A DNA stretch of 64,000 nt from Cellulomonas cellasea. Its GTDB lineage: Bacteria > Actinomycetota > Actinomycetes > Actinomycetales > Cellulomonadaceae. Position numbers and translations under genes: made by a program. The notes under the pieces are model-generated. The model had not been told where the DNA came from and searched no databases. It saw only the letters and a list, made by a program, of their open reading frames with translations. Each line of letters starts with the position of its first letter. Position 1 is the first letter of the stretch. Location: NCBI RefSeq assembly GCF_030372105.1, contig NZ_JAUDBQ010000007.1:1-64000 (forward strand), in the 5' to 3' direction. Below, piece by piece: positions 7,387-15,669 of the stretch.

Positions 7387-7895
7387 GCAGCATGAAGGAC
7401 TACGAGCGCGAGGTCGAGATCGTCCGAAGGGCGAGGGTGACCCTGCTCAACGAGGTCGGCCTGTCGCCGTCAGAGGTTCTGGCCGACGACGGCTTCCGGC
7501 TCGACGGCACGGAGTTGCGGGTCCACATCTTCGACCGTGACGCGCACCCGGGACCGAACGCCGAGGACCGGTTCGTGGAGCGCACGGTGCAGGTCCCGGC
7601 AGACGCCGCGGCTCGGTACTTGGATGCGGTCCGAGCCCCCGCCGCGGGCACGAGGAAGACGCTCGGTGAGGTGACGGCGAACGACATCGGTCGGCGGGTG
7701 CGGGTGCGCAGCGGAGACGCGCTGCACGAGGGAGTGCTGACCGAGGTCGAAGCGAAGGGCGCGATCATCGAAGAGCGAGACCTCTCATCGACGATCGCCC
7801 GGTTCGTCATCGGAAGCGTGACGGCGCGGATCGGGGTAGACGGCTGGCACTCGGGTGAGATGCTGCTCGACACCCCGATCGAGGTGCTGGCGTGA
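7383..7895 (+). CDS. Hypothetical prophage protein (170 aa)
   Basis: GTG start at 7383 in a GTGA overlap. The middle third has beta-rich segments (RVRVRSGDALHEGVLTEVEA), suggesting a small barrel-like fold. The N-terminal 30 residues are helical and charged. No Cys, no membrane segment, no family recognised. Confidence 0.6.
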   Translation: MSSMKDYEREVEIVRRARVTLLNEVGLSPSEVLADDGFRLDGTELRVHIFDRDAHPGPNAEDRFVERTVQVPADAAARYLDAVRAPAAGTRKTLGEVTANDIGRRVRVRSGDALHEGVLTEVEAKGAIIEERDLSSTIARFVIGSVTARIGVDGWHSGEMLLDTPIEVLA

Positions 7896-8077
7896 GCGTC
7901 TGCGAGTGGTGCGACGTGCCGACCGTGGCCGAGTCGCCCCTGATGCGGGACCGCATGGAGGCGCACCGGGAGTTCCACGCCTTCGGGTGGGTGACCCAGG
8001 ACGAGATCCTGACGCCGATGGTGGTCGCGGTGGACCGCTTCCTCGCCGAGATCAGGCGGCGCTTGACCCCGACTTGA
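7892..8077 (+). CDS. Small zinc-finger-like protein (61 aa)
   Basis: It starts by GTGA overlap. CEWC near the N-terminus and HREFH about 20 residues later form a C2H2-type pattern. It is the last gene of the second early operon; a promoter-like sequence begins inside its last codons (8074). Function unknown. Confidence 0.65.
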   Translation: MSVCEWCDVPTVAESPLMRDRMEAHREFHAFGWVTQDEILTPMVVAVDRFLAEIRRRLTPT

Positions 8078-8102
8078 CGTGAGGGCGTGGCGGCCCTATG
8101 TT
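8074..8102 (+). promoter_or_regulatory. Strong sigma-70-type promoter
   Basis: TTGACG (8074-8079), a 17-base spacer and TATGTT (8097-8102) make one of the best consensus matches in the window. The start point would be near 8109, at the head of a structured non-coding stretch. Confidence 0.6.
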
Positions 8103-8108
8103 GATACG

Positions 8109-8305
8109 GTAGGGATTTAGCCATGAGGCCGGTGAGCAGACGCTCCCGGCCTCTTCGCATGCCCCGGACAACCACAGTCGCCAAGGGATCATGCAATCCG
8201 TTGGAGCCGGTCAGGGAGAGACGGCCAGTCGGATCGACTGTGGCACGGGCTACTGGCAGCGCACCCTCTCGCCCGGCACCGACCTCGCGTCACCGCCGGG
8301 CGATG
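8109..8305 (+). ncRNA. Candidate structured RNA or long leader
   Basis: This gene-poor stretch follows the promoter at 8074-8102 and contains three inverted repeats: GAGGCCGG/CCGGCCTC (8125-8132, 8146-8153), CCACAGTCG/CGACTGTGG (8172-8180, 8235-8243) and CGCCCGGC/GCCGGGCG (8270-8277, 8295-8302). The in-frame coding extension that could cover it (from ATG 8123) reads as Arg/Pro/Ser-rich sequence unlike a protein. It may be a stand-alone phage RNA or a regulatory leader for the gene at 8339. No known RNA family is recognised. Confidence 0.35.
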
Positions 8306-8315
8306 GTGCGCGTCT

Positions 8316-8328
8316 CACAGACAGCGGG
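8316..8328 (+). repeat. Direct repeat copy 1, flanking the zincin-like gene
   Basis: CACAGACAGCGGG occurs here and again, identical over 13 bases, at 8744-8756. The two copies bracket the gene at 8339-8740. The first copy includes part of that gene's ribosome site (GCGGGAGG). Confidence 0.7.
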
Positions 8329-8338
8329 AGGTCGCACG

Positions 8339-8740
8339 ATGGCCTCTCGCCGGATCCGCATCAGCAGCCGTGCCCTCGGCCCCAAGCACCGCGTCATCGT
8401 CCGGGTCTACGACACCGCCGACGAGATGTGCGACGCCGGCCAGCGCTTCAACGGCAACGACCTGTCCGGCTCGGGCGGCATCACGCAGGGGTACATCACT
8501 GCCGACGGTGGCTTCGTCCCCGTGATCCGCCTTGCTCGCGGCTACCTCAGCAACATGATCGTCTCCCACGAGGTGCACCACGCTGCGACCGGGATCTACG
8601 GCGCCGCAGTGCGAGGCGAGCCCGACGGTGAGCACCTGGTGTTTACCAACGAGCCGTTCGCCCACCTCTACAGCGACCTGTTCGACGCACTCGTGAACGC
8701 GCTCTACGCGCACGGGTACTACGGCGAGCGAGTCGCCTGA
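8339..8740 (+). CDS. Zincin-like (HExxH) protein, probable moron
   Basis: 133 residues from ATG 8339, preceded by GGGAGG. The centre reads MIVSHEVHHAATGIYG; HEVHH fits the HExxH zinc-binding motif of metallopeptidases. A third ligand is not obvious, though the downstream NEPFAHLYSDLFDALV helix has a candidate Glu and His. There is no signal peptide, so it would act in the cytoplasm. An in-frame extension to ATG 8123 is judged non-coding. The gene stands alone with its own promoter region and is bracketed by 13-bp direct repeats, suggesting independent acquisition. Confidence 0.7.
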   Translation: MASRRIRISSRALGPKHRVIVRVYDTADEMCDAGQRFNGNDLSGSGGITQGYITADGGFVPVIRLARGYLSNMIVSHEVHHAATGIYGAAVRGEPDGEHLVFTNEPFAHLYSDLFDALVNALYAHGYYGERVA

Positions 8741-8743
8741 CCC

Positions 8744-8756
8744 CACAGACAGCGGG
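8744..8756 (+). repeat. Direct repeat copy 2, flanking the zincin-like gene
   Basis: Second copy of CACAGACAGCGGG, three bases after the stop codon of the zincin-like gene. Recombination between the copies would remove the gene precisely. Confidence 0.7.
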
Positions 8757-8785
8757 CCGCACCTAGGCGCGGCACCGCGACCACT

Positions 8786-8856
8786 CCCACCCGCGCGTCT
8801 GGAACCCCCCGACCTACACGTGTGCTGACCGGGGCGAGCGACCATGCGCGGGTGGG
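8786..8856 (+). repeat. Inverted repeat between zincin-like and HNH genes
   Basis: CCCACCCGCGC (8786-8796) and GCGCGGGTGGG (8846-8856) are perfect 11-bp inverted repeats with 49 bases between them. They may form a long-loop RNA structure or a protein-binding pair. The 138-base gap holds no gene. Confidence 0.5.
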
Positions 8857-8878
8857 GGCAACGTCGTAGGGGGTGACG

Positions 8879-9214
8879 ATGGCCGGACGACGATGCCCAG
8901 GCCAGCGATGCCCGACCATCCTGACCGGCACCGAGCGCTACTGCCCCACCCATGCACGGGAGTACGAGGCCCGACGTGGCACCCCCACACAGCGTGGGTA
9001 TGGGGCAGAGCACGCGGCCTTGCGAGCTGACTGGCAGCGCCGCATCAACGCCGGCGAGATCGTCATGTGCGCCGATGGTTGCGGGCAACGCATCACCGGA
9101 CGCATCTGGCACCTCGGGCACACCGAGGACCGCAGTGCCTACCTCGGGCCGCAGACCGTCACCTGTAACACGGGCGACGGTGGTCGACGTGGAGCAAGAG
9201 CGCGTCACGAGTAG
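8879..9214 (+). CDS. HNH endonuclease-like protein
   Basis: 111 residues from ATG 8879 (GTG 8873 is in frame). N-terminal CPGQRCP and CADGCG are zinc-binding pairs. The HNH core reads IWHLGHTEDRSAYLGPQTVT then CNTGDGGRRGA. The usual His of the last helix (H-x2-CN) is replaced (TVTCN), so catalytic activity is uncertain. HNH proteins beside the terminase genes assist cos cleavage in HK97-like phages, and this gene sits directly before terS. Confidence 0.75.
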   Translation: MAGRRCPGQRCPTILTGTERYCPTHAREYEARRGTPTQRGYGAEHAALRADWQRRINAGEIVMCADGCGQRITGRIWHLGHTEDRSAYLGPQTVTCNTGDGGRRGARARHE

Positions 9215-9358
9215 GTCAAGGACAGGTCAAGGAAGACCATGAACACCCCAGGGGATGGGGCCGAGGGGCACCCTGCCGCACCGCCGGTGAGGGGCCTCAG
9301 ATGTGCGGAGGGTTCAGACCTTCCGCACTGGGCCCACTTTGGTCATGGTTTGGTCAAG
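9213..9358 (+). other. Candidate packaging (cos) region upstream of terS
   Basis: This non-coding interval lies between the HNH and terS genes. AGGTCAAGGA is tandemly repeated at 9213-9222 and 9224-9233, and GGTCAAG/GGTCATG recurs at 9352 and 9341. A near-perfect dyad runs 9304-9327 (TGCGGA ... TCCGCA). Repeats beside a dyad, next to terS and an HNH gene, resemble cosB/cosN. The short frame that crosses it (9239-9490) is not convincing. Inference only. Confidence 0.35.
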
Positions 9359-9425
9359 TCTCTGGGTGGAGCGCGATGCTCCCCCGACCCTGATGGCGGC
9401 GCGATGCCGTCGAGGAGTGATGAAC

Positions 9426-9896
9426 ATGGCTCGAGGCGGTGCACGCAACCGGTCCGGCCCTGCTGCGGACCCCAACTCGGGCCGCAGTGAGCGTCGCGGC
9501 TACAAACTGACGGCTCTCCCGAGTGAGGGCTACAAGGGTGAGGTCCCTGACTTCCCTCTGCCTGGCGCGTCTGACCGTGAGCTCGCCGTGTGGGATGGCC
9601 TGTGGGCTACTCCGCAGGCGTGTGCGTGGTCGATGCAGTCGTGGCGGTGGGGGCAGATCGCTGACATGGTCCGTATGCAGGTGCGTGGCGAGGGTGAGGA
9701 TGCCCCGGTTGGGGTGTACGCGGCTCTTCGTGCTGCCCGTGCGGATCTTGGTCTGACTCCTGCCGGCCTCAAGGAGAACGGCTGGGCGATCGCCGCCGAC
9801 GAGGTTGCGGCGAAGGCTGCTGCGAACGCTGAGGCTGCCGCTCCCCCGCGTCGTTCGTCGCGTGACCGCCTGTCGGTGGTCAACGGTGGCGGCTGA
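9426..9896 (+). CDS. Terminase small subunit
   Basis: 156 residues from ATG 9426, eight bases after GAGGAG (ATG 9420 is in frame but too close). It begins ARGGARNRSGP, a TerS N-terminus typical of actinobacterial phages, followed by a helical core (AVWDGLWATPQACAWSMQSW). It directly precedes and overlaps the large subunit. The small subunit recognises the packaging site and regulates TerL. Confidence 0.8.
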   Translation: MARGGARNRSGPAADPNSGRSERRGYKLTALPSEGYKGEVPDFPLPGASDRELAVWDGLWATPQACAWSMQSWRWGQIADMVRMQVRGEGEDAPVGVYAALRAARADLGLTPAGLKENGWAIAADEVAAKAAANAEAAAPPRRSSRDRLSVVNGGG

Positions 9897-11508
9897 CTCT
9901 CTCGCCCTCGACTTCAACCCGCTGCACACGCTCGGCTTCCTGGTCACTGACTGGGTTGAGCAGCACTGCAAGGTGCCTGGTGGCGTGTACGAGGGCGAGC
10001 CGTTGCTGTTCAACGGCTGGCAGCTCTACTGCACGGCGAACCACTACCGGATCAAGCCGGATGCGGTCGTTGACCCTCGTCGCCTGCTGGCGCCGTTCCA
10101 CTACCGTCGCTCGATCGTGGTGGGCCCGCAGAAGTGCGGGAAGTCGCCCTGGGGCGCGGGGATGCTGCTGGCTGAGGGTGTGGGCCCGACGACGTTCGCG
10201 GGCTGGGCGGCCGGCGGTGAGGTGTACCGCTGCGAGGACCACGGGTGCGGGTGCGGGTGGGAGTACGAGTACGCGCCTGGCGAGGCGATGGGTGCCCCTC
10301 GGCGGAAGTCGCTGCTGGGGTTGCTCGCCTATGCGGAGTCGCAGACGCAGAACGTGTACGAGCCGTTGCAGACGATGATCCAGTCGGGTCCGCTCCGTGA
10401 CTTCGTGCATGTCCGTGAGGGCTTCATCCGCCTGCCGAACCGGGGGAAGATCGTCCCGTTGTCGGCGGCTGCGAAGTCGAAGCTGGGGCAGCCGTTGACT
10501 GGTGGCCTCGCTGATGAGTCTGGCCTCTACACGGCGCGGAACAAGGTGCTCGACACGTGGCAGACCATGCGTCGTGGCATCGCCGCCATGCAGGGGCGCA
10601 CGATCGAGCTCACGAACCCGTGGGACCCGATGGAGAACTCTGCGGCGCAGATCGCGTTCGACTCGCGCCAGACGGACATCTTCCGGTACTACCGGAAGCC
10701 GCCGGTGAACCTGTCGTACAAGAAGAAGGCCGAGCGCCACAAGATCCACGTGCACGTGTACGCGGACTCGCCATGGGTTGACCCGGAGTCGATTGACGCC
10801 GAGGCGAACGAGCTTGTCGAGACGGATCCGACGCAGGCTGAGCGGTTCTACGGGAACCGCCTGGTGCAGGGTCTCGGGTCGTACATGCCCGAGAAGCTCT
10901 GGACGAACTCCGCCGCGAAGACGCCTTCCTCGGAGCGTCGGATCGCGATCGGGTTCGACGGGTCGCGTTCGGGCGACTGGACGGCGATTCGCTGCGAGAC
11001 GGCGGATGGGTACCGGTTCACGCCGACGTACGGGCCTGACAATCGCCCGACGATCTGGGACCCGGCCGCTTGGGAGGGTCGCATCCCCCGCGGGGAGGTC
11101 AAGGCCGCGGTCGCGGAGATCTTCGCGAAGTACGAGGTCGCGCGGATGTACGTGGACCCGCGGCACTGGGAGACGCAGGCGGATGAGTGGGCGCTCGAGC
11201 ATGGTGACGACGTTGTCGTGCTGTGGCCGACGAACCAGATCAGCCGCATGTTTGACGCGCTGTCCCGGTTCCTTGAGGACACGACGGAGCTCGCCACGAC
11301 GCATGACGGCGACCCCACGGCGACGCTTCATGCCCTCGCGGCCCGGAAGGTCGCGAAGGCGGGCGACAAGTACATCCTCGGTAAGCCGTCCGAGAACCAG
11401 AAGATCGACGTCCTGATGGCCGACGTGCTCGCGCACGAGGCCGCCGCTGACATGCGTGCTGACGGCTGGACCGAGTCCGGGCCGGCGTACATCCGACTTC
11501 CACGCTGA
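9886..11508 (+). CDS. Terminase large subunit
   Basis: 540 residues from GTG 9886, overlapping the terS end. The ATPase domain has the Walker A-like VVGPQKCGKS at about residues 78-87 and an acidic LADESG segment at the Walker B position. The nuclease domain starts at about residue 360 (IGFDGSRSGDWTAIRCE) with further acidic residues downstream (YVDPRHWE). TerL powers DNA translocation into the prohead and cuts the concatemer. The length is normal for the family. Confidence 0.93.
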   Translation: MAADSLALDFNPLHTLGFLVTDWVEQHCKVPGGVYEGEPLLFNGWQLYCTANHYRIKPDAVVDPRRLLAPFHYRRSIVVGPQKCGKSPWGAGMLLAEGVGPTTFAGWAAGGEVYRCEDHGCGCGWEYEYAPGEAMGAPRRKSLLGLLAYAESQTQNVYEPLQTMIQSGPLRDFVHVREGFIRLPNRGKIVPLSAAAKSKLGQPLTGGLADESGLYTARNKVLDTWQTMRRGIAAMQGRTIELTNPWDPMENSAAQIAFDSRQTDIFRYYRKPPVNLSYKKKAERHKIHVHVYADSPWVDPESIDAEANELVETDPTQAERFYGNRLVQGLGSYMPEKLWTNSAAKTPSSERRIAIGFDGSRSGDWTAIRCETADGYRFTPTYGPDNRPTIWDPAAWEGRIPRGEVKAAVAEIFAKYEVARMYVDPRHWETQADEWALEHGDDVVVLWPTNQISRMFDALSRFLEDTTELATTHDGDPTATLHALAARKVAKAGDKYILGKPSENQKIDVLMADVLAHEAAADMRADGWTESGPAYIRLPR

Positions 11509-11524
11509 CCTCGAAGGGGGACCT

Positions 11525-12898
11525 GTGGCACTGACCCCCAGCGAACTGGCGCTGATCGAGAAGCACCAGCGCGACCTCGAGAGCCGTGCACACACCGACG
11601 AGCTGCTGCTGCGGTACTACCTCGGCGCGCAGCGCGTGGAGCACCTGGGTATGGCGATCCCGCCGAACCTGCGGCGCTTCATGGTCATCGCGAACTGGTG
11701 CCGGACGTTCGTTGACACGAAGAACGCTCGGCAGCAGGTGCGGTCGCTGATCCTGCCTGGTGAGGAGACTGCGGACCCGAAGCTGCGTGCCATCTGGGAC
11801 GCCTCGAACCTGTCGGCGCACACGTCGATGTTCAACGTCGACCGGATGGTCTACGGCCGTGCGTTCATGAGCGTGGGGGCGAACGAGAAGGACAAGTCGC
11901 TGCCCCTGGTGCGCGTGGAGTCCCCGCGGGAGATGAGCGCGTTCGTCGACCCCCGCACCGAGGTCATCACCTCGGCGTGCCGGCTGTACGGGGCGACCGA
12001 CGAAGACCTGAGCCCGAAGCTCGTGACGCTGCTGCAGCCAGATGCCACCGTGTGGGCGGCGAAGGATCAGGGCGTGTGGGTCGAGACCAGCCGGGACGAG
12101 CACAGGCTCGGCTCGGTGCCGGTCGTGATGCACCTGAACAGGCGCCGGTCGGGCTCTTGGTCGGGCGAGTCGGAGCTGACCGACCTGATCCCGTTGGTGG
12201 ACGCGGCGACCCGCTCCCTGACGAACATGCAGTTCGCCCAGGAGGCGCATGGCATCCCGGGCATCTGGGCGACGGGCGTCACCAAGGGCGACTTTGTGGA
12301 CGCCCAGGGCAAGCCTGTCCCCCAGTTCGAGGCGTATTTCGACGTCATCAAGATCTTGTCGGACAAGGACTCGAAGTGGGGCCAGTTCTCGGCTGCCGAC
12401 CTCAAGAACTTCGAGACGGCGCTCAAGGTGTACGGGACGCAGGCGTCCACGGTGACGGGTTTCCCGGCCCGCTACTGGGGCATCACGTCGACGAACCCGC
12501 CCACCGAGGGCGCCATCCACGCTGACGAGGCGAACCTGACTCGCGGCATCGAGGCGGACAACGAGCAGGTCGGCATGACGTTGGGGTGGGTCGCGGCGCT
12601 CGCGCTGCGGTTCGCAACCGACACATGGGTGGACGGCAACCGCGTTCGCGTGGACTTCTTCGACCCCGCCACGCCGACCGTCTCGCAGCGTGAGGACGCG
12701 CTCGCCAAGCGGCGCGCCGCCGGCGTGCTGTCCCGCGAGGGCTACTGGGACGAGCTCGGCTGGTCCGAGGCGCGCAAGGCGAAGGAGCGGGAGTACCTGG
12801 CCCGGGAGCGGGCGGAGGAGGTCGACCCGTATCTCGCTCTGGTGAGGGAGAAGGGGGAGGTTGACCGTGCTGCGTCAGAGCCTGCCGTCGTCGGCTGA
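11525..12898 (+). CDS. Portal protein (SPP1 gp6-like)
   Basis: 457 residues from GTG 11525 with GAAGGGGG upstream. The N-terminus (YYLGAQRVEHLGMAIPPNLR) and the central pattern match the SPP1-type portal family: a membrane-free protein with a mixed core and a C-terminal helical region with LAKRRAAGVLSREGYWDELG. It forms the dodecameric ring at the capsid vertex through which DNA passes. It sits in the expected place between TerL and the MuF-like protein, overlapping the latter. Confidence 0.92.
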   Translation: MALTPSELALIEKHQRDLESRAHTDELLLRYYLGAQRVEHLGMAIPPNLRRFMVIANWCRTFVDTKNARQQVRSLILPGEETADPKLRAIWDASNLSAHTSMFNVDRMVYGRAFMSVGANEKDKSLPLVRVESPREMSAFVDPRTEVITSACRLYGATDEDLSPKLVTLLQPDATVWAAKDQGVWVETSRDEHRLGSVPVVMHLNRRRSGSWSGESELTDLIPLVDAATRSLTNMQFAQEAHGIPGIWATGVTKGDFVDAQGKPVPQFEAYFDVIKILSDKDSKWGQFSAADLKNFETALKVYGTQASTVTGFPARYWGITSTNPPTEGAIHADEANLTRGIEADNEQVGMTLGWVAALALRFATDTWVDGNRVRVDFFDPATPTVSQREDALAKRRAAGVLSREGYWDELGWSEARKAKEREYLARERAEEVDPYLALVREKGEVDRAASEPAVVG

Positions 12899-13880
12899 GG
12901 CGTACGCGCGAGACCAGCGCGCGGAGATCAGCGCCGCAGTGTCGGCCATTCAGCGCCAGTGGCGCCGGATGGGCGAGGACTTCGACGCGTCGTATCTGAC
13001 GATCGAGCCGGCGCTGCTGACGATCGCGGACACGGCGCAGGCCCGGGTCCTCGCGGGTGCGCAGGAGTACATCCCCGCGGTCCTCGAGGAGACGGGTCAA
13101 CGTCGCGCACTGTCTGCGGCGTTCGCGGTCAACGCAGAGTCCCTGGTGGGCTTCGCGGGCGACGGGATGCCGACGGACTCGCTGCTGTATGGGTCGGTGA
13201 TCCACGCGAAGCAGCGTGTGGCTGCCGGCGCGTCGACGCGTGAGGCTTTGGCGTCGTCGTCGCAGTGGCTGTCGACCGCGGTCGGCACGCTCCTGTCGGA
13301 CACGGGCCGGTCGTCGGAGAAGCTCGCGACGATGGCCCGCCCGGTCACGGGGTACGTGCGGATGCTCAACCCGCCGTCGTGCGGCCGATGCGTGGTCCTC
13401 GCTGGGAAGCGGTCGCACTCGTCCGTGGCGTTCCAGCGGCACCCGGGCTGCGACTGCCGGTCGATCCCCGCCGCGGAGTCTCTGGCGGATGACCTGACGA
13501 TCGACTCGCGCGCGTACTTCGACTCGCTGGACGAGGCGGGGCAGGCGCGGCTCATGGGGTCGAAGGCAAATGCCGCCGCGGTGCGAGACCACGACGCCGA
13601 CATCAACCAGATCCTCAACGCCTACCGCAAGGGCGGTGGCGTCCGGCCGGCGCAGGTCTACGGGCGCGGCATCAAGTACACGACCGAGGGCACGACGCGT
13701 CGCGGCTTCGCTCGCGCGCGCATGTCCCAGGCGGGCTACGTGCGCGCCATGGGCGAGTCCAAGTCGGGCCGCTACATGCAGCTCAAGGCGCCGAGGCTCA
13801 TGCCCGAGTCCATCGCGCAGATCGCGACCAGCAAGGCCGACCAGGAACGCCTCCTGCGGCTCTATGGGTGGGTCCTCTGA
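12867..13880 (+). CDS. MuF-like minor head protein
   Basis: 337 residues from GTG 12867 (TTG 12861 also possible; AAGGGGGA lies upstream). A helical N-terminal domain is followed by the conserved cysteine-rich segment PPSCGRCVVLAGK and FQRHPGCDCRSIP, typical of the MuF domain in actinobacteriophages. No recognised toxin or protease domain is attached at the C-terminus. MuF proteins attach to the portal and are packaged in the head. The start overlaps the portal 3' end. Confidence 0.85.
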   Translation: MLRQSLPSSAEAYARDQRAEISAAVSAIQRQWRRMGEDFDASYLTIEPALLTIADTAQARVLAGAQEYIPAVLEETGQRRALSAAFAVNAESLVGFAGDGMPTDSLLYGSVIHAKQRVAAGASTREALASSSQWLSTAVGTLLSDTGRSSEKLATMARPVTGYVRMLNPPSCGRCVVLAGKRSHSSVAFQRHPGCDCRSIPAAESLADDLTIDSRAYFDSLDEAGQARLMGSKANAAAVRDHDADINQILNAYRKGGGVRPAQVYGRGIKYTTEGTTRRGFARARMSQAGYVRAMGESKSGRYMQLKAPRLMPESIAQIATSKADQERLLRLYGWVL

Positions 13881-13945
13881 CCCTCCTCACATCCTCCCGC
13901 CCGCGCGATGCGGTGTCGGGTTCCACCCCAGCGATTGGGAGACCC

Positions 13946-14440
13946 ATGTCGGAGACCACGACCGCGTCCGCTCCGGGCGCAGAGACCACCGAGCCGGCGG
14001 CCCAGCAGGGCGATCCTGCGGACAAGCCGCTCGGGCCCAACGGTGAGAAGGCGCTCACTGACGAGCGAGCGGCCCGCAAGGCAGCCGAGAAGTCGGCGGC
14101 CGAACTGCAGGCCAAGCTCGACGAGATCAGCCGAGCGAACCTGTCCGACCTCGAGAAGGCGCAGCAGGACGCTCAGGCGTACCGCGACCAGCTCGCTGAG
14201 GTCACCCGTCAGAACACCGTGAACAAGGTCGCGCTCGCCAAGGGCGTGCCGGCTGACCTCGTGGAGTTCCTGACGGGCGAGACCGAGGACGAGATCTCGA
14301 CCAAGGCGGACGTCCTCCTCGCGCGGCTCAACGCTCCGACGACACCGCGGCCCGACCCCTCCCAGGGGTCCACGGGCGCGCTCGCACTGAACGGCGACGG
14401 CATCGAGTCGGCGCTCAAGAACGCTCTCGGCATCGCGTAG
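13946..14440 (+). CDS. Head scaffold protein
   Basis: 164 residues from ATG 13946. An acidic, low-complexity N-terminus leads to a long charged coiled coil (residues about 35-95: ERAARKAAEKSAAELQAKLD) and an Ala/Gly-rich C-terminus ending ALKNALGIA. This composition and the position just before the capsid gene define phage scaffolds, which template prohead assembly and are then lost. Confidence 0.85.
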   Translation: MSETTTASAPGAETTEPAAQQGDPADKPLGPNGEKALTDERAARKAAEKSAAELQAKLDEISRANLSDLEKAQQDAQAYRDQLAEVTRQNTVNKVALAKGVPADLVEFLTGETEDEISTKADVLLARLNAPTTPRPDPSQGSTGALALNGDGIESALKNALGIA

Positions 14441-14471
14441 GCGACGCCCTTCCCTGTCCCAGGAGGACACC

Positions 14472-15398
14472 ATGGCGATCACCGCCGCCAGCAAGACCAG
14501 CGAGTTCGCTGGGTTCCTCAAGCCCGACCAGGCCGAGGCGTACTTCGCCCAGGCGCGCAAGTCGTCTTCGTTCATGCAGCTCGCCCGTCAGGTGCCGCTC
14601 GGCATCAATGGCGCCGAGGTCCCTGTCGTCACCAGCAAGGCGACGGCCGGGTGGGTCGCTGAGGGCGGGCAGAAGCCGGCGTCCAAGGGCGAGCTCGGCA
14701 TCAAGACCATCACCCCGAAGAAGATCGCGGCCATCGCCGTGGTCTCCGCGGAGGTCGTGCGTGCCAACCCGGGCAACTACATGAGCCTCCTGCGGGAGGA
14801 CATCGCCGAGGCGTTCGCGGTCGCGTTCGACGCGGCGGCGTTCCACGGCACGAGCACCCCGTTCGGGCAGCACGTGGACCAGTCGGCGAAGATCGTCGAG
14901 CTGGGCACGACCGTGAAGGCGAGCGGTGGGGTGTATGGCGACATCGTCGCCGGCCTCAAGTTGCTCGTCACGGACAAGAAGAAGCTCACAGGCTTCGCAT
15001 TCGACCGCGTCGTCGAGCCGACCTTCCTGGGCGCCGTCGACAACAACGGCCGACCCCTGTTCGTGGAGACTCCACTCGAGGACACGACCTCGGTCGTCAC
15101 CCCGGGTCGTCTCATCGGTCGGCCTGCGTTCATCGGCGACGGTCTTGCCACCCCCGTCGTGACGGGCACGCCGAACACGGGCGGCATCGTCGGCTACGGC
15201 GGCGACTGGTCGCAGGCTATCTGGGGCGTCGTGGGAGGCATCTCCTATGACGTGTCGACCCAGGCCACGGTCACCATCAACGGCGCCCTGACGTCGCTGT
15301 GGGAGAACAACCTCGTCGCGATCCGCGCGGAGGCTGAGTATGGCCTCCTCATCAACGACACGGCGGCGTTCGTGAAGTACACCGACCACACCGCCTGA
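14472..15398 (+). CDS. Major capsid protein (HK97 fold)
   Basis: 308 residues from ATG 14472, preceded by AGGAGG. The sequence (SSFMQLARQVPLGINGAEVP, TITPKKIAAIAVVSAEVVR, EDIAEAFAVAFDAAAFHGT) follows the HK97-fold capsid pattern of an N-arm, E-loop and spine helix. It would form the icosahedral shell. The strong ribosome site fits the need for high expression. Confidence 0.93.
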   Translation: MAITAASKTSEFAGFLKPDQAEAYFAQARKSSSFMQLARQVPLGINGAEVPVVTSKATAGWVAEGGQKPASKGELGIKTITPKKIAAIAVVSAEVVRANPGNYMSLLREDIAEAFAVAFDAAAFHGTSTPFGQHVDQSAKIVELGTTVKASGGVYGDIVAGLKLLVTDKKKLTGFAFDRVVEPTFLGAVDNNGRPLFVETPLEDTTSVVTPGRLIGRPAFIGDGLATPVVTGTPNTGGIVGYGGDWSQAIWGVVGGISYDVSTQATVTINGALTSLWENNLVAIRAEAEYGLLINDTAAFVKYTDHTA

Positions 15399-15409
15399 GG
15401 AGGCACCCC

Positions 15410-15655
15410 GTGACCCGACTGAAGAACCGCGAGACCGGAACGGTCGTCCACGCTGACGGCGACCTCGAGGCCAAGCTCCTCGGTGGCGGCTACCGCCCTG
15501 CCGACGAGTCCGACGACGAGGGCGGGCGCCCGCGGGGCAACGCCGGCCGCGAAGCGTGGGCGGAGTACGCCGACTCCCTCGGAGTCGAGTACGCCGAGGA
15601 CGCCAAGCGTGAGGACATCAAGGCCGCGGTCGACGCGGTCGAGGCGACCGAGTAG
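15410..15655 (+). CDS. Small head-associated protein with HeH/Rho-N-like motif
   Basis: 81 residues, GTG start 11 bases after the capsid gene. The C-terminal half (EAWAEYADSLGVEYAEDAKR, then EDIKAAVDAVEATE) resembles the HeH/Rho-N helix-extension-helix found in small proteins after phage capsid genes. It may be a head decoration or joining factor. Function is inferred from position. Confidence 0.7.
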   Translation: MTRLKNRETGTVVHADGDLEAKLLGGGYRPADESDDEGGRPRGNAGREAWAEYADSLGVEYAEDAKREDIKAAVDAVEATE

Positions 15656-15669
15656 GAGGTGGGGCGGCC

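Noticed and set aside
8123..8338. N-terminal extension of the zincin-like gene to ATG 8123
   Set aside because: The added 72 residues are Arg/Pro/Ser-rich and coincide with RNA-like inverted repeats; ATG 8339 has GGGAGG upstream. A weak AGGGA before 8123 keeps it from being fully excluded.
9239..9490. 83-codon + strand frame before terS
   Set aside because: Overlaps terS in another frame, has poor composition and crosses repeats and a dyad; read as non-coding packaging region.
9880..11595. 571-codon minus-strand frame opposite the terminase large subunit
   Set aside because: Arg/Val/Leu-rich shadow of terL; no ribosome site and no domain.
14415..15389. 324-codon minus-strand frame opposite the capsid gene
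   Set aside because: Shadow frame with Arg/Asp/Gly bias. The capsid gene has a strong ribosome site and a family match.
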